A DNA stretch of 64,000 nt from Acinetobacter defluvii (GCF_001704615.3 NZ_CP029397.2:248001-312000), one strand, 5' to 3'; positions 39,634 through 50,391 are shown, counted from the stretch's first letter. A program made the numbers and translations. The notes: a model not told the origin generated them from the sequence alone.

Positions 39634-41025
39634 TTAAATCTCTTGGTTTTTGGGAATCTGATAAAAAATAATCGCGGTAATAATGTTAATTAAACCTAAA
39701 CAAATCAATGTGTAATGAAATGCTTGCGTGATTTGTGCTTCACCTAAATGGTTTGTAAATACATTCAGTAAAGTCCCTGCCAATGCAATTCCGATACTCA
39801 TCGACAACATCATAATCATCGACAAAAAACTGTTACCACTACTGGCATCTTGTTGTGGTAAGTCTTTGAGGGTTAAGGTATTCATCGCAACAAACTGTAA
39901 AGAGTTTAATGTCCCAAATACAAAGAAATGCACAGCTCTAAGCCATGTCGGTGTATCTGCTGTAGTCAGTGCAAAACTTGCAATACATGCCCCGACCAAA
40001 AAGGTATTGATCAGTAAAAGTCTACGATAGCCGACTTTGGAAATCATTGGGCGGATAATGGGTTTTGAAAATAATGAACCTAATACCATAGGCGTTAGCA
40101 TAATCCCTGTCATGAATGGTTCCATCTGAAAGGCAACTTGCAACATCAAAGGCAAAATAAAAGGAATAGCATTACTTCCAAAACGAGCAAAAAAGTTACC
40201 TAAAATCCCAATGGCATAGATTCTGTTTCTAAATAATTTACTACGAAATAAAGCATTTTGATGGGTATGCGCATGATAAGCATAGATCAGCGCAGCAATA
40301 AAGCCCGTGATAAATAAACCAAGACTAAAACTTCTGGATACCTCTCGACTGGCAATATTTTCAATGCCCAATGCCATTCCAACCATCGCAATCACCAGTA
40401 AAATAAAACCACTCAAGTCGAATTTTTTCACTGAAGGTTCGGTGGTATTTGGCATGGCTTTAAAAGTTACAAACATCCCTAATAGCCCAATGGGGAGATT
40501 GATCAAAAAAATCCAATGCCATGAAGCGTATTCAACCAACCAGCCGCCTAATGTTGGTCCCATCAAAGGTCCCATTAAACCCGCCAAACTCATTAAACTC
40601 ATTGCAGACAAAAACTGTTCACGTGGAATAATGCGTAGCATCGCTAATCGCCCGACAGGCAGTAACAATGCACCACCGATGCCTTGTAATACGCGAAATG
40701 CAATTAATAGATTAAAATCATTGGATAAAGCACAGCCAAGAGAGGCAAGTGTAAAAATCACGATGGCAGCAAAAAAGGTATTTCTTACCCCAAAACGATC
40801 GGCGAGCCAACCACTTAAAGGAATACATGCGGCTACTGAAAGGACATAACTGATGACCACACCATGCATACGCAAAGGGTGCTCTTGTAGACTAGTCGCC
40901 ATTGCAGGTAAGGCGGTATTGATAATGGTGGTATCTAAACCTTGCATGAAAAAGCCAATGGACACCAAAAAGACCAGTAGGTAAAACTCAGGCTGTAATT
41001 TTTGATGTAATGGGGTGGCTGTCAT
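39634..41025 (-). CDS. MFS drug exporter, DHA2/MdtD-like
   Basis: 463 residues, 14-helix-type major facilitator. The segment GLDTTIINTALPAMA in helix 1 is the antiporter motif D1 of the EmrB/QacA group; motif A is DRFGVRNTF and motif C GPLMGPTLGGW. Most similar in length and motifs to E. coli MdtD. Substrate unknown. Its start at 41025 is divergent from a PhoB-boxed lipoprotein gene. Confidence 0.88.
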   Translation of the reverse strand: MTATPLHQKLQPEFYLLVFLVSIGFFMQGLDTTIINTALPAMATSLQEHPLRMHGVVISYVLSVAACIPLSGWLADRFGVRNTFFAAIVIFTLASLGCALSNDFNLLIAFRVLQGIGGALLLPVGRLAMLRIIPREQFLSAMSLMSLAGLMGPLMGPTLGGWLVEYASWHWIFLINLPIGLLGMFVTFKAMPNTTEPSVKKFDLSGFILLVIAMVGMALGIENIASREVSRSFSLGLFITGFIAALIYAYHAHTHQNALFRSKLFRNRIYAIGILGNFFARFGSNAIPFILPLMLQVAFQMEPFMTGIMLTPMVLGSLFSKPIIRPMISKVGYRRLLLINTFLVGACIASFALTTADTPTWLRAVHFFVFGTLNSLQFVAMNTLTLKDLPQQDASSGNSFLSMIMMLSMSIGIALAGTLLNVFTNHLGEAQITQAFHYTLICLGLINIITAIIFYQIPKNQEI

Positions 41026-41123
41026 ATTTCTTCAAAAGTTTAATTTTTCAATATTCTAAAGTAATCGTGAGTTTAAATCTGTAAAAAGCGTGTTGTGTTG
41101 TTGGTCAATAAACTGCAATCATT

Positions 41124-41163
41124 TTGTCACCGATTTGTCATAAGGATTTCATTCAAGTTGCAT
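41124..41163 (+). promoter_or_regulatory. Pho-box array upstream of the choice-of-anchor lipoprotein gene
   Basis: TTGTCAC (41124-41130), CGAT, TTGTCAT (41135-41141) match the PhoB consensus of two CTGTCAT units separated by four bases. Weaker copies ATTTCAT (41146-41152) and GTTGCAT (41157-41163) continue the 11-base period. Four half-sites in phase indicate PhoB control of the gene at 41200. Confidence 0.7.
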
Positions 41164-41199
41164 AAATTACTCAAAATTTAAGTGAAGAATGGAAAATAA

Positions 41200-43041
41200 A
41201 TGAAATTTAAAATTTCAGCATTGTGTCTGGCAATGCTTTCGATGGGGTTAGTGGCATGTAATGAGGATAAAGACAATTCAACCCATGACAAACCACCTAT
41301 TGTTGAAGAAGTAACCCCTGCAACGATCAGTTTAAGCCGTCTAGGTAGCTATGAAACGGGTGTATTTGAAGAAAGTGCTGCAGAAATTCCTGCATACGAT
41401 GCAGCATCAAAACGCATTTTTGTTGTGAATGCTAAAAAAGGTGTAATTGATGTTTTAGATGCATCCCAGCCTGAAAAACCAGTACATATCGGTGAATTGT
41501 CAGCACGAGAACATTTGGCAAACTCTGAAGTGAACTCTGTTTCTGTTAAAAATGGGATTGTGGCACTGGCAGTACAGGCTGAAAAGAAAACTGATCCAGG
41601 TATCGTGGCGTTTTTTAGTGCTAAGGATTTGAAGTTTATTAGCAAAGTCAATGTTGGGGCATTGCCTGATATGTTGACATTTACCCCAGATGGTAAAACG
41701 GTATTGGTTGCAAATGAAGCTGAACCGAATGATGACTATAGTATTGATCCAGAAGGTTCGGTGAGCATTATTGATGTTTCAAATATCAATCAACCCGTGG
41801 CAAGTACTGCTGATTTTAAAGCATGGAATACCAAAAAAGCAGAATTGATCCAATCAGGTGTGCGTATTTTTGGACCCAATGCAACTGTTGCACAAGATTT
41901 AGAGCCTGAATACATCACCATTAGCGACGATGGTAAAACTGCTTGGGCAAGTTTACAAGAAAATAATGCGATTGCAAAAATTGATATTGCAGCGAAAAAA
42001 GTGACAAACATTTATCCACTGGGTTTTAAAGATCATGGACTTACAACTAATGCTTTGGATGTGAGTGATAAAGATGAAAAAATAAATATCCAAGCATGGC
42101 AAGGTTTGGTTGGCATGTATCAGCCTGACGCAATTGCACAATATACTGCAAATAATCAAACCTATTTAGTGACTGCCAATGAAGGCGATGCCCGTGAATG
42201 GTTCAGTGATGAAGCTGCCTATTTTACAGGAGATGCGAGCAAAGGCTATGTTGAATCCATTCGTATGAAGCACTTATTTAACAAAAAAGGTTTTAATGCT
42301 GAAGGGGATTATCCTGCACATCTCGCACAAATCGCCAAGGGGATAAAAGGTGCAAAACTTGATCCAACGATTTTTGCGTATTGTGGTGCAACAGCAACTG
42401 AAGCAGGTAAATGCCGTGATGATGAGCAACTTGGACGTTTAAATATCGCATGGAATATGGGGTATGAAACCAATGCGGATGGTTCACCAAAATTAGACGC
42501 AAATGGATTATTAACCTATAAAAAGCTTTATGCCTATGGCGCACGTTCATTCAGCATTTGGGATGCACAAGGTCAATTGGTTTGGGATTCGGGGAGCGAG
42601 TTTGAGCGTAAAGTAGCTGAACTTTTCCCAAATACTTTTAATACTGATCATGCTGCTGTGGCATTTGATGATCGTAGTGACAATAAAGGGCCTGAACCAG
42701 AAGGTTTGACGATAGGAAAAATTGGCAAAAAGACTTTTGCTTTTATCGGCTTAGAGCGTCAAAGTGGCATTATGGTATATGATATCAGCAATCCACAAAA
42801 GCCAATGTTTGTACAGTACTTTAATGACCGTAGTTTTAAGCAAGATCAAGTCCTCAAAGACAGTAAAGGTCAACCGATTTTAGATCAGAAGGGCAAGCAG
42901 ATTTTGATTGAAAAAGGTGATTTAGGACCAGAAGGTTTAACATTTGTCGCAGCCAAAGACTCACCAAATGCCAAGCCAATGCTGATTGTGGGCAATGAAG
43001 TCAGTGGTTCTACTGCGGTGTACCAAATCAACCTGAAATAA
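41200..43041 (+). CDS. Choice-of-anchor I domain lipoprotein, beta-propeller
   Basis: 613 residues. Signal peptide with lipobox LVAC (Cys20). The rest is a predicted propeller with repeated blades (GVIDVLDASQPEKPVHIGE, GSVSIIDVSN, NAIAKIDIAAKKV) of the choice-of-anchor I family, including the HLTVTANEGDARE-like motif as LVTANEGDAREW. Members are often annotated near alkaline phosphatases. The PhoB-type array upstream suggests a phosphate-starvation role, perhaps a surface phosphoesterase. Strong terminator follows. Confidence 0.85.
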   Translation: MKFKISALCLAMLSMGLVACNEDKDNSTHDKPPIVEEVTPATISLSRLGSYETGVFEESAAEIPAYDAASKRIFVVNAKKGVIDVLDASQPEKPVHIGELSAREHLANSEVNSVSVKNGIVALAVQAEKKTDPGIVAFFSAKDLKFISKVNVGALPDMLTFTPDGKTVLVANEAEPNDDYSIDPEGSVSIIDVSNINQPVASTADFKAWNTKKAELIQSGVRIFGPNATVAQDLEPEYITISDDGKTAWASLQENNAIAKIDIAAKKVTNIYPLGFKDHGLTTNALDVSDKDEKINIQAWQGLVGMYQPDAIAQYTANNQTYLVTANEGDAREWFSDEAAYFTGDASKGYVESIRMKHLFNKKGFNAEGDYPAHLAQIAKGIKGAKLDPTIFAYCGATATEAGKCRDDEQLGRLNIAWNMGYETNADGSPKLDANGLLTYKKLYAYGARSFSIWDAQGQLVWDSGSEFERKVAELFPNTFNTDHAAVAFDDRSDNKGPEPEGLTIGKIGKKTFAFIGLERQSGIMVYDISNPQKPMFVQYFNDRSFKQDQVLKDSKGQPILDQKGKQILIEKGDLGPEGLTFVAAKDSPNAKPMLIVGNEVSGSTAVYQINLK

Positions 43042-43069
43042 GTTGATCAAAATAAATCATTCATCAAAT

Positions 43070-43097
43070 AAAAATCGAGCTAAATGCTCGATTTTTT
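43070..43097 (+). terminator. Terminator after the choice-of-anchor lipoprotein gene
   Basis: AAAAATCGAGC (43070-43080) pairs with GCTCGATTTTT (43086-43096) with a 5-base loop and T run. It can also serve the convergent gene ending at 43111. Confidence 0.9.
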
Positions 43098-43110
43098 ATA
43101 TTATCTCGGT

Positions 43111-43734
43111 TTAGATCACGAATCTTTTGGGTGTATGTAAATTCCGAATAGCAGAGAAAATCTCATCTTCGGTGTCGCATACGATTAGTTTTGCCCGATG
43201 CTGTGGAGGTAAAAAACCTTCCTGAACCGCATGATCAAGTTGGGCAATCATATGGTTATAAAAGCCATTTACATTATAAAGCATCATGGGTTTTTGATGC
43301 TGATTCAGTTGTCCCCAAGTGGCAATCTCAAGAATTTCTTCAAAAGTGCCTAAACCACCAGGAAGCGCAACAAAAGCACTGGCACGTTCCGCCATCATGG
43401 CTTTTCTTGCATGCATGTTGGTGACAATGTGCAACTCAGTTAAATTTTTATGCGCAACCTCATAGTCCAATATAAACTCAGGAATGACACCTACGACCTC
43501 ACCGCCATGCTCAGTAACAGTATCAGCCACCTGTCCCATTAAGCCAATACTTGCACCGCCATATACGATGCCAAAACCGTGTTCCGCAATCCCTTTTGCC
43601 AATTGAATCGCTGTTTCTTGATAAATCGGATTATTGCCAAAACGTGAACCACAATACAGGGCAATGAGAACCTGAGTTGCTTTATTTTCTGTGGTTAAAA
43701 TGCTTTCTAGCGGATTCATAAATGCATTATTCAT
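43111..43734 (-). CDS. LOG-family protein
   Basis: 207 residues of the LOG family (TIGR00730), Rossmann-like nucleotide phosphoribohydrolases. The signature PGGLGTFEE is at residues 125-133, with YCGSRFGNNP near 27 and VYGGASIGLMG near 57. It hydrolyses nucleoside monophosphates to free base and ribose phosphate. An internal ATG at codon 6 could also be used. Single gene. Confidence 0.93.
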   Translation of the reverse strand: MNNAFMNPLESILTTENKATQVLIALYCGSRFGNNPIYQETAIQLAKGIAEHGFGIVYGGASIGLMGQVADTVTEHGGEVVGVIPEFILDYEVAHKNLTELHIVTNMHARKAMMAERASAFVALPGGLGTFEEILEIATWGQLNQHQKPMMLYNVNGFYNHMIAQLDHAVQEGFLPPQHRAKLIVCDTEDEIFSAIRNLHTPKRFVI

Positions 43735-44093
43735 AAATTATTCTTTCACCTTCATGATCTTTAAATCTTTATTTTTCATTATGATTCTACGGCATAAATA
43801 TGACAAGTTGAGATAGAGTTATGTTTTGTTTGCAATGTTTTGTAATGTAAACCACTGCAATACGTGCGATTTGCTGAGATTTTTATTGATTTTGAAAAAA
43901 AGGATGAATTCCCAAATAGTCTTGATATAATTGAAATCTGTTTTACAACAAACAAATGAATCAACATGGGTAGTGGTTGTCGTCGCTCCGAAATAATACA
44001 TTTTTTTCCTATAACAAAAGCATTCTATCAATTGAAGCTCACGTCTATTTTATTCAGCAGTCAATTGTCTCTCTTGAATAGGGAGGCACAATC
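43735..44093. other. Divergent spacer between LOG and TerC-family genes
   Basis: No coding frame supported. It should hold promoters for both genes. I checked for the manganese (yybP-ykoY) riboswitch often found before TerC genes and did not see its conserved core. AGGGAGG ribosome binding site at 44081-44087. Confidence 0.45.
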
Positions 44094-45683
44094 ATGATTT
44101 TAGAATGGATGTCTGACCCATCGGCATGGGTGGGCTTGGCAACACTGGTTATTCTAGAAATCGTTCTTGGGATTGATAACCTGGTTTTTATTGCCATTCT
44201 TGCGGAAAAACTACCGCCCGAACAACGTAATAAAGCACGTATTATCGGTTTAATGTTAGCACTCTGTATGCGTATGGTGCTGTTAGCGTCTATTGCATGG
44301 GTGATTACCCTCACTAAACCGCTTTTTCATATTTTGGAACATCCATTTTCAGGACGAGATTTGATCTTGTTGTTTGGTGGTATTTTCCTGTTGTTCAAAG
44401 GTACGATGGAGCTGCGTGAACAGTTGGAAGGGCATGGGCCGATTAAAGAAGAAAATCCTGTGCATGCGGCTTTTTGGATGGTCATTGTCCAAATTGTCGT
44501 GCTTGATGCCGTGTTCTCTTTGGACAGTGTGATTACTGCTGTGGGGATGGTGAAAGAGCTATCAGTCATGATGATTGCTGTGGTGATTGCTGTGGGAATC
44601 ATGCTGTGGGCATCTAAGCCATTGATGGAGTTTGTAAATAAGCATCCCACCATCGTGATTTTATGTCTATGTTTCTTGATGATGATTGGTTTCTCACTCA
44701 TTGTTGAAGGCTTTGGTTATCATATTCCAAAAGGTTATTTATATGCAGCAATTGGTTTCTCGGTCATGATCGAGTTCTTTAACCAAACCATGCGTAAAAA
44801 CCAAGAAAAAACAGTCACAACGACAGATTTGCGCTTCCGTACTGCATCGGCTGTAATGCGAATGTTGGGGGGCAAAACGGCAACAAGTTCTGATAGTCAA
44901 AATAGTAAGTCTGAAGATGTATTGGCGACACAAGCGTTGGCAGATGAGATTTTTGACTCTGAAAATAGTGCATATCACAGTGTGATGGTACAAGGTGTTT
45001 TAGGGTTATCTGAGCGTCCTGTAAAATCAGTCATGACCCCTCGTCCAGAATTAGAATGGTTAGATTTAGATGAGGATGAAGCGACAATCAAAGAAAATTT
45101 AATGTCGATGGCACATTCACGGTTAATTTTAGCGCATGGCGAACTTGATAATATCGCAGGGATTGTGCCAACACATAAAGTGCTGAATGACTATATCGAA
45201 ACGGGTATTTTGGATTTTGACAAACATCTTCGTGAACCTGTGATTGTGCATGAAAATGCGCAAGTACTCATGGTCATGGAACAACTCCGTCAAGCCCCCC
45301 TACAAATGGCGATTGTACTGAATGAGTATGGCTCAATTGAAGGGATTGCAACCCCGATTGATGTATTAGAAGCGATCGCAGGTGAATTCCCTGATGAAGA
45401 TGAAATGGAGGCTGCTGCAGAGAGCTTGGAAGATGGCTCATTAATGCTGGAAGGTTCGACCGATATCCGTCATGTTTCCTTATTGCTAGGATGTGATTTA
45501 GTCGATGAATCTGAACAATATTCAACACTTTCAGGTTATATCTTATTTCATTTAGGTCGTTTGCCTGAAAATGGTGTGAAGTTTGAAGCGGATGGTTATC
45601 TGTTTGAAGTCGTCACGATGGATGGGCATAAGATTGATAAAGTTCATATTGTTGCATTGCAAAAACCTCAAGATGATGACTAA
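44094..45683 (+). CDS. TerC-family membrane protein with CBS and CorC domains
   Basis: 529 residues. TerC domain (about 1-235, seven helices) with the acidic motifs [12 protein letters not shown] near 25 and [13 protein letters not shown] near 147, then a linker, two CBS units (about 300-420) and a CorC/HlyC domain (about 435-525). Same layout as E. coli YoaE/YegH. The TerC part is linked to metal ion export; CBS and CorC units likely sense nucleotides or Mg2+. Terminator follows. Confidence 0.9.
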   Translation: MILEWMSDPSAWVGLATLVILEIVLGIDNLVFIAILAEKLPPEQRNKARIIGLMLALCMRMVLLASIAWVITLTKPLFHILEHPFSGRDLILLFGGIFLLFKGTMELREQLEGHGPIKEENPVHAAFWMVIVQIVVLDAVFSLDSVITAVGMVKELSVMMIAVVIAVGIMLWASKPLMEFVNKHPTIVILCLCFLMMIGFSLIVEGFGYHIPKGYLYAAIGFSVMIEFFNQTMRKNQEKTVTTTDLRFRTASAVMRMLGGKTATSSDSQNSKSEDVLATQALADEIFDSENSAYHSVMVQGVLGLSERPVKSVMTPRPELEWLDLDEDEATIKENLMSMAHSRLILAHGELDNIAGIVPTHKVLNDYIETGILDFDKHLREPVIVHENAQVLMVMEQLRQAPLQMAIVLNEYGSIEGIATPIDVLEAIAGEFPDEDEMEAAAESLEDGSLMLEGSTDIRHVSLLLGCDLVDESEQYSTLSGYILFHLGRLPENGVKFEADGYLFEVVTMDGHKIDKVHIVALQKPQDDD

Positions 45684-45715
45684 CAGGCATACTGTTTAAA
45701 AAATAGGATTGATTA

Positions 45716-45744
45716 AATAAGCTGCGTTATGCAGCTTATTTTTT
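45716..45744 (+). terminator. Terminator after the TerC-CBS gene
   Basis: AATAAGCTGC (45716-45725) pairs with GCAGCTTATT (45731-45740) around a 5-base loop, then T run. Confidence 0.88.
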
Positions 45745-45907
45745 GCCGATGGAAGATGTGTAATGAATCTTTATTTTTCTGAAGCAGTCAATCAGCAGAC
45801 CTTTGCCTTTTAACTGGTTAGATCAATGAGATAGCGCGATGCTTTGAATAATATCTGGAATAGATTGACCTATTTATAAAATATCTGGCACACAAAGATG
45901 CATAAAT

Positions 45908-45938
45908 AAAAAGAGCGTATATCAAATACGCTCTTTTT
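45908..45938 (-). terminator. Terminator of ponA
   Basis: A perfect 13-bp stem (45908-45920 with 45926-45938), AAAAAGAGCGTAT and its complement, 21 bases past the minus-strand stop at 45959. Confidence 0.88.
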
Positions 45939-45958
45939 GGGATTATTTAAAAAAAGTT

Positions 45959-48538
45959 TTATTGCACTTCATTAATCAAGCTTTCTAAAGAATCATGCGG
46001 TTCTTGTCGAGGTGTCGTTGCTTGAGGACGGTTCATTGCAGGAGGCGCTTGACGGGTTGGATTCAGAATTTTTTCCACATCATTGCTTTCACCAGGCAAG
46101 TCATCAAAGTCATTTGATGGATTGCGTGCAGGTGTAACTGGCGCAGGACGATAAATTGGTCGTGCTAATGGTGGTGAGGTACGATATTCATCTTTCTTCG
46201 CTTGAGAGGTGTCTTCTGTTGCAATATGACCACGTTGTTCTCTTGAAATAGGATCTTTGGCATTTTTATCAAAATGCACCCAAGCTGATGGTGTCCCTTC
46301 AAGTGCTTTACCCATAAAGTTTGTCCAAATTGGTAAGGCTGCAATACCACCATATTCACGACGACCGAGTGTTGAAGGTTTATCAAACCCAACCCAAGCA
46401 ATGGTTACTAGTTTGCCATTAAAGCCAGCAAACCATGCATCTTTGGCATCATTGGTTGTTCCTGTTTTTCCGCCGATATCACTACGACCAATTTTCAAAG
46501 CCGCACGACCAGTACCATGTACAATTACATCACGTAAAATATTAGCCATATCATAAGCAGATTGTGATTTTAAGATACGTTGTGCTTGGCGGTACTGACT
46601 TTGTTCTTCTTTGCTTAACGCTTTGGTAGTTGTTGATTCAGCTTCTTGTTCCAGTGTTTGATTGGTCATTTCAATAACTTCATCATCTGGTGTGCTTGCT
46701 TCAGCATCAACTACATCACCTTTTTGATTGATGCATGAAATACATGCATACTCAGGTTTTGCTTCATAGATGGTTTTGCCATAGGCATCTTCAATACGAC
46801 TGATGAAATGCGGTTGTACGCGATAACCACCATTGGCAATGGCTGCATAGCCTGTTGCCATTTGTACAGGTAATACTTGCGGTGTACCTAGGGCAATGGT
46901 GAAGTTACGCGGAATTTGATCTTCTTGTAAACCAAAGTCCATCAACAATTGACGTGCACGCTCTACACCCACACTTTGCAATAAACGTACTGAAACGGTA
47001 TTTCGGGATAAATACAAAGCTCGGCGTAGTGGAATCATTCCTAAATAACGACCATCAGAGTTCTTAGGCGTCCAACGACCAATTGTGATTGGACTATCAT
47101 TGACCATACTATATGGTGTCATGCCACGCTCAAGTGCTAAGGCGTAGATAAATGGTTTAATGGTTGAACCAGGTTGTCGCCAACCCTGTAAAGCACGGTT
47201 AAATTTAGACTGATAAAAATTATACCCCCCCACAACAGCTTCAATTGCACCATCATTTGGATTAATCGCAATCAATTGTCCTTGAACTTTCGGCACTTGA
47301 ACCAGTGACCAAGCCGTTTTTTCAGCATTTGGTCGTAAGCGAATAATATCTTTAACTTTAACAATTTGTGAAGCACGACTAAAGCCACCACCGACACTGT
47401 TGGCATTACGATAGGGACGTACCCATGACATACCTGACCAAGGTACAGTCACTTTAGAGCCATCTTGCATTAAAGCATCAAAGCTATTGGCATAAACTTT
47501 CACCACTTCGGCAGGATAGGTGTTGGCATAAGGTAGAAAGTCTTTCAGTGGTTTGTCATGTGCTTCAGGACCACGCCAACCGTGACGGCGGTCATAATCC
47601 TCTAGCCCTTTTTGTACAGCGTCTTCTGCATATTGCTGGCGTTTACTGTCAATCGTCGTATAGACCTTGTACCCTGAGTCTATTGCGAGCTCACCAAATT
47701 TTTCTACCAGTTCTGAGCGAACCATTTCACCCACATACGGGAATTTATTATTTATGCCACGGTTAGGCATACTTAAGCTGACAGGTTCAGCAACGGCTTT
47801 ATTATATTGAGTTTGGTTAATATACCCTAGTTGCAGCATACGACCCAAAATCCAGTTACGACGCTCTAAAGCACGTTCAGGGTTGACCACTGGGTTGTAT
47901 TTTGATGGAGCTTTGGGTAAACCTGCAATCATTGCCATTTGGGCAATGCTGAGCTGATCTAAGCTTTTGTCATAATAAATTTTTGCAGCTGCTGCAATAC
48001 CATACGCATTTTTACCTAAAAAGATTTTATTGACATAGAGCGTCATAATTTCTTCTTTAAATAGATTTTGTTCAATTTTTCTTGCTAAAAAAACTTCTGT
48101 TAATTTTCTCTTTAATGTTCGTTCAGGGGTCAAGTAATAATTTTTTGCAACCTGCATGGTGATGGTTGAACCACCAGTTTGTGCACCGCCAGTCACAGAT
48201 TCACTTACCGCACGTCCTAAACCTTTAAAACTTACACCGCTATGTTCAAAAAAAGATGAATCTTCCGCTGCTAAGAATGCATGAATAAAGTTTTTGGGTA
48301 TTTGGTTGTACTCGACAGGGACAGAAAGCTTACCCCCATATTCTGCAATTAATTGATTATCCGCAGTATATACTTGCAAAGGCTTAAGTAATGGCGCCTT
48401 TTTTAAGGAGCCCATTTCTGGTAAAGATGGTGCAATATAGAGGTACATTCCATAAAAACCCATCGGGATTGCTATTAAAATAATGATAATCAGCAAAAAA
48501 AATGGGTGAACATACCCTGAACGAGATAGCTTTTTCAT
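45959..48538 (-). CDS. ponA: Penicillin-binding protein 1A
   Basis: Bifunctional class A penicillin-binding protein, 859 residues. Cytoplasmic tail and membrane helix (about 12-35), glycosyltransferase domain (about 55-230) with catalytic Glu92 (AAEDSSFFEHSG), an OB-like insert (about 310-420), and a transpeptidase domain with Ser458 in STIK, SRN near 528 and KTGTT near 690. The C-terminal tail is Pro-rich. It is divergent from pilM, as in other gammaproteobacteria. Confidence 0.97.
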   Translation of the reverse strand: MKKLSRSGYVHPFFLLIIIILIAIPMGFYGMYLYIAPSLPEMGSLKKAPLLKPLQVYTADNQLIAEYGGKLSVPVEYNQIPKNFIHAFLAAEDSSFFEHSGVSFKGLGRAVSESVTGGAQTGGSTITMQVAKNYYLTPERTLKRKLTEVFLARKIEQNLFKEEIMTLYVNKIFLGKNAYGIAAAAKIYYDKSLDQLSIAQMAMIAGLPKAPSKYNPVVNPERALERRNWILGRMLQLGYINQTQYNKAVAEPVSLSMPNRGINNKFPYVGEMVRSELVEKFGELAIDSGYKVYTTIDSKRQQYAEDAVQKGLEDYDRRHGWRGPEAHDKPLKDFLPYANTYPAEVVKVYANSFDALMQDGSKVTVPWSGMSWVRPYRNANSVGGGFSRASQIVKVKDIIRLRPNAEKTAWSLVQVPKVQGQLIAINPNDGAIEAVVGGYNFYQSKFNRALQGWRQPGSTIKPFIYALALERGMTPYSMVNDSPITIGRWTPKNSDGRYLGMIPLRRALYLSRNTVSVRLLQSVGVERARQLLMDFGLQEDQIPRNFTIALGTPQVLPVQMATGYAAIANGGYRVQPHFISRIEDAYGKTIYEAKPEYACISCINQKGDVVDAEASTPDDEVIEMTNQTLEQEAESTTTKALSKEEQSQYRQAQRILKSQSAYDMANILRDVIVHGTGRAALKIGRSDIGGKTGTTNDAKDAWFAGFNGKLVTIAWVGFDKPSTLGRREYGGIAALPIWTNFMGKALEGTPSAWVHFDKNAKDPISREQRGHIATEDTSQAKKDEYRTSPPLARPIYRPAPVTPARNPSNDFDDLPGESNDVEKILNPTRQAPPAMNRPQATTPRQEPHDSLESLINEVQ

Positions 48539-48700
48539 AACAAGTAAGTTTTAATAAGAGCTAATAGCAAACTAATTGATGGTCAGTATAGCTTTTCATT
48601 TAACAGATTGTTAGATGACTTATTGTATCTATAAAAAATTTAGACCAATTGCAATCAGTTTGTGACGTTTTTTGGGGATAAAAATAATAGGAATTTAATC

Positions 48701-49759
48701 GTGCTTAGAATCAGTCGTAAGCAAGCTAAGGGGCTTATAGGGGTGGATATTAGTTCGACCTCTGTAAAGATATTAGAACTTTCTGTTAAAAACGGTCGTT
48801 ATTGGGTGGAAAGCTATGGATTAAGTCCATTGTTAGACGGAAGTGTGGTGGAGAAGAATATTCTCAACCCAGAGGCAGTATCAGATGCTTTAGAGCGTGC
48901 GGTGAATATTGCAAATCCCCAATCTATGAATGCGGCTGTTGCAGTAACCAACTCCATGGTGATTCAAAAAGTCATCGAAATGGATGCAGACATGAACGAT
49001 GATGAGCGCGAAGTTCAAATTCGTATGGATGCAGAGCAATATATTCCATTTCCATTGGATGAGGTGAGTCTAGATTTTGAGGTTTTACCTGATAAGCTGC
49101 CGAACCCAAATCGAGTGAATGTAGTTCTTGTCGCAACACGGACTGAGAATGTCGATGCACGGGTTGAAGTGCTTGAGATGACAGGTTTGACTGCAAAAGT
49201 GGTCGATACAGAAAGCTATTGTATGGAACGTGCTTTTGAAGTGTTCTCAGATACGCTACCCATCGGTGCCAATATAGTCGGTATCTTAGATATTGGTCAT
49301 ACCATGACTACGCTTTCAGTTATGCAAAATGGTCAGATTATCTATACACGAGAACAAGTCTTTGGTGGTAAGCAGCTTACTCAGGATGTACAAAGCCGTT
49401 ATGGTTTGTCTTATGAAGAAGCGGGTCGTGCGAAAAAAGATCGAACCTTGCCTGATGACTATGAAACTGAAGTTCTTATGCCATTTTTGGAAGCTGTTGT
49501 TCAACAAGCAGCACGATCTCTACAATTCTTTTTCTCCTCTTCGCAGTTTAATGAAATTGATCATATTTTGCTGGCTGGGGGGAATGCGAATATTCCTGGA
49601 CTTGCGAAATTATTACAACAAAAACTGGGTTATCGTGTAACTGTAGCAAACCCATTTTTACAAATGGGTTTTTCACCCCAAATCGACCTAAAAAAAATAG
49701 AAAATGATGCGCCATCGTTAATGGTTGCGTGTGGCTTAGCAATGAGGAGTTTTGATTAA
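48701..49759 (+). CDS. pilM: Type IV pilus assembly protein PilM
   Basis: Actin-like cytoplasmic protein, 352 residues, of the pilus alignment complex, binding the N-terminus of PilN. GTG start at 48701 with AGGAA 7 bases upstream gives MLRISRKQAKGLIGVDIS, the usual start. Actin-fold nucleotide motifs LIGVDISSTSVKILEL and GILDIGHTMTTLSV are visible. First gene of pilMNOPQ; its stop overlaps the pilN ATG by one base. Confidence 0.97.
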   Translation: MLRISRKQAKGLIGVDISSTSVKILELSVKNGRYWVESYGLSPLLDGSVVEKNILNPEAVSDALERAVNIANPQSMNAAVAVTNSMVIQKVIEMDADMNDDEREVQIRMDAEQYIPFPLDEVSLDFEVLPDKLPNPNRVNVVLVATRTENVDARVEVLEMTGLTAKVVDTESYCMERAFEVFSDTLPIGANIVGILDIGHTMTTLSVMQNGQIIYTREQVFGGKQLTQDVQSRYGLSYEEAGRAKKDRTLPDDYETEVLMPFLEAVVQQAARSLQFFFSSSQFNEIDHILLAGGNANIPGLAKLLQQKLGYRVTVANPFLQMGFSPQIDLKKIENDAPSLMVACGLAMRSFD

Positions 49760-50391
49760 TGGCAAAGATTAATTTACTCCCGTGGCGTGAAGAACTAAGA
49801 GAACAACGAAAAAAGCAATTTGTTGCGATTAGTATTGGTATCGCTATATTGGGGTTTATCATTGTATTGTTGGCTTGGATGTATTTTAATCAGCGATTAG
49901 AAGATCAAGAGCAAGCAAACCAGTTAGTTGTAAGTACCAATCAAAACTTAGATACTCAACTCAAAACACTAGATGGTTTACAAGAACAGCGTAATGCGAT
50001 TATTGAACGTATGAAGTTGATTCAAGGTTTACAAGGTCAGCGACCTGTGACTGTACGTTTAGTCGATGAGTTAGTACGTGTGGTTCCGCCAGCCATGTAT
50101 ATCACTAAATTTAGCCGTACTGGAGATAAATTTACCATCGAAGGGAAAGCAGAGAGTCCAAACACTGTCGCGGATTTATTGCGTGGATTGGAAGCATCTG
50201 AGTGGTATAGAAATGCGTTCATGAATTCGTTCTTGGCAGCAGAAGAAAATAAAAATAAACCAGCAACTTCAGTCGTGCCACGCGCTGAAGAATCTTATGG
50301 AAGTTTTGTTGTGAGCGTTGATATTGGGGAAATTGCACAGGCTGCGAAACCTGATGCAGATCAAGCGCAAGCGAATGGGGGTGCTAAATGA
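49759..50391 (+). CDS. pilN: Type IV pilus assembly protein PilN
   Basis: Bitopic inner-membrane protein, 210 residues. The conserved N-terminal INLLPWRE motif binds PilM; a membrane helix follows (about 23-43), then a coiled coil and ferredoxin-like periplasmic domain. Overlaps pilO by four bases (ATGA). Confidence 0.96.
   Translation: MAKINLLPWREELREQRKKQFVAISIGIAILGFIIVLLAWMYFNQRLEDQEQANQLVVSTNQNLDTQLKTLDGLQEQRNAIIERMKLIQGLQGQRPVTVRLVDELVRVVPPAMYITKFSRTGDKFTIEGKAESPNTVADLLRGLEASEWYRNAFMNSFLAAEENKNKPATSVVPRAEESYGSFVVSVDIGEIAQAAKPDADQAQANGGAK

Noticed and set aside
43735..44093. Manganese (yybP-ykoY) riboswitch before the TerC-CBS gene
   Set aside because: The conserved core sequences were not found here nor before the DUF475 gene at 18611.
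45764..45814. 16-codon frame MNLYFSEAVNQQTFAF with a GGAAG site upstream
   Set aside because: Too short and without homology I can recall; may be a gene stub but cannot be supported.
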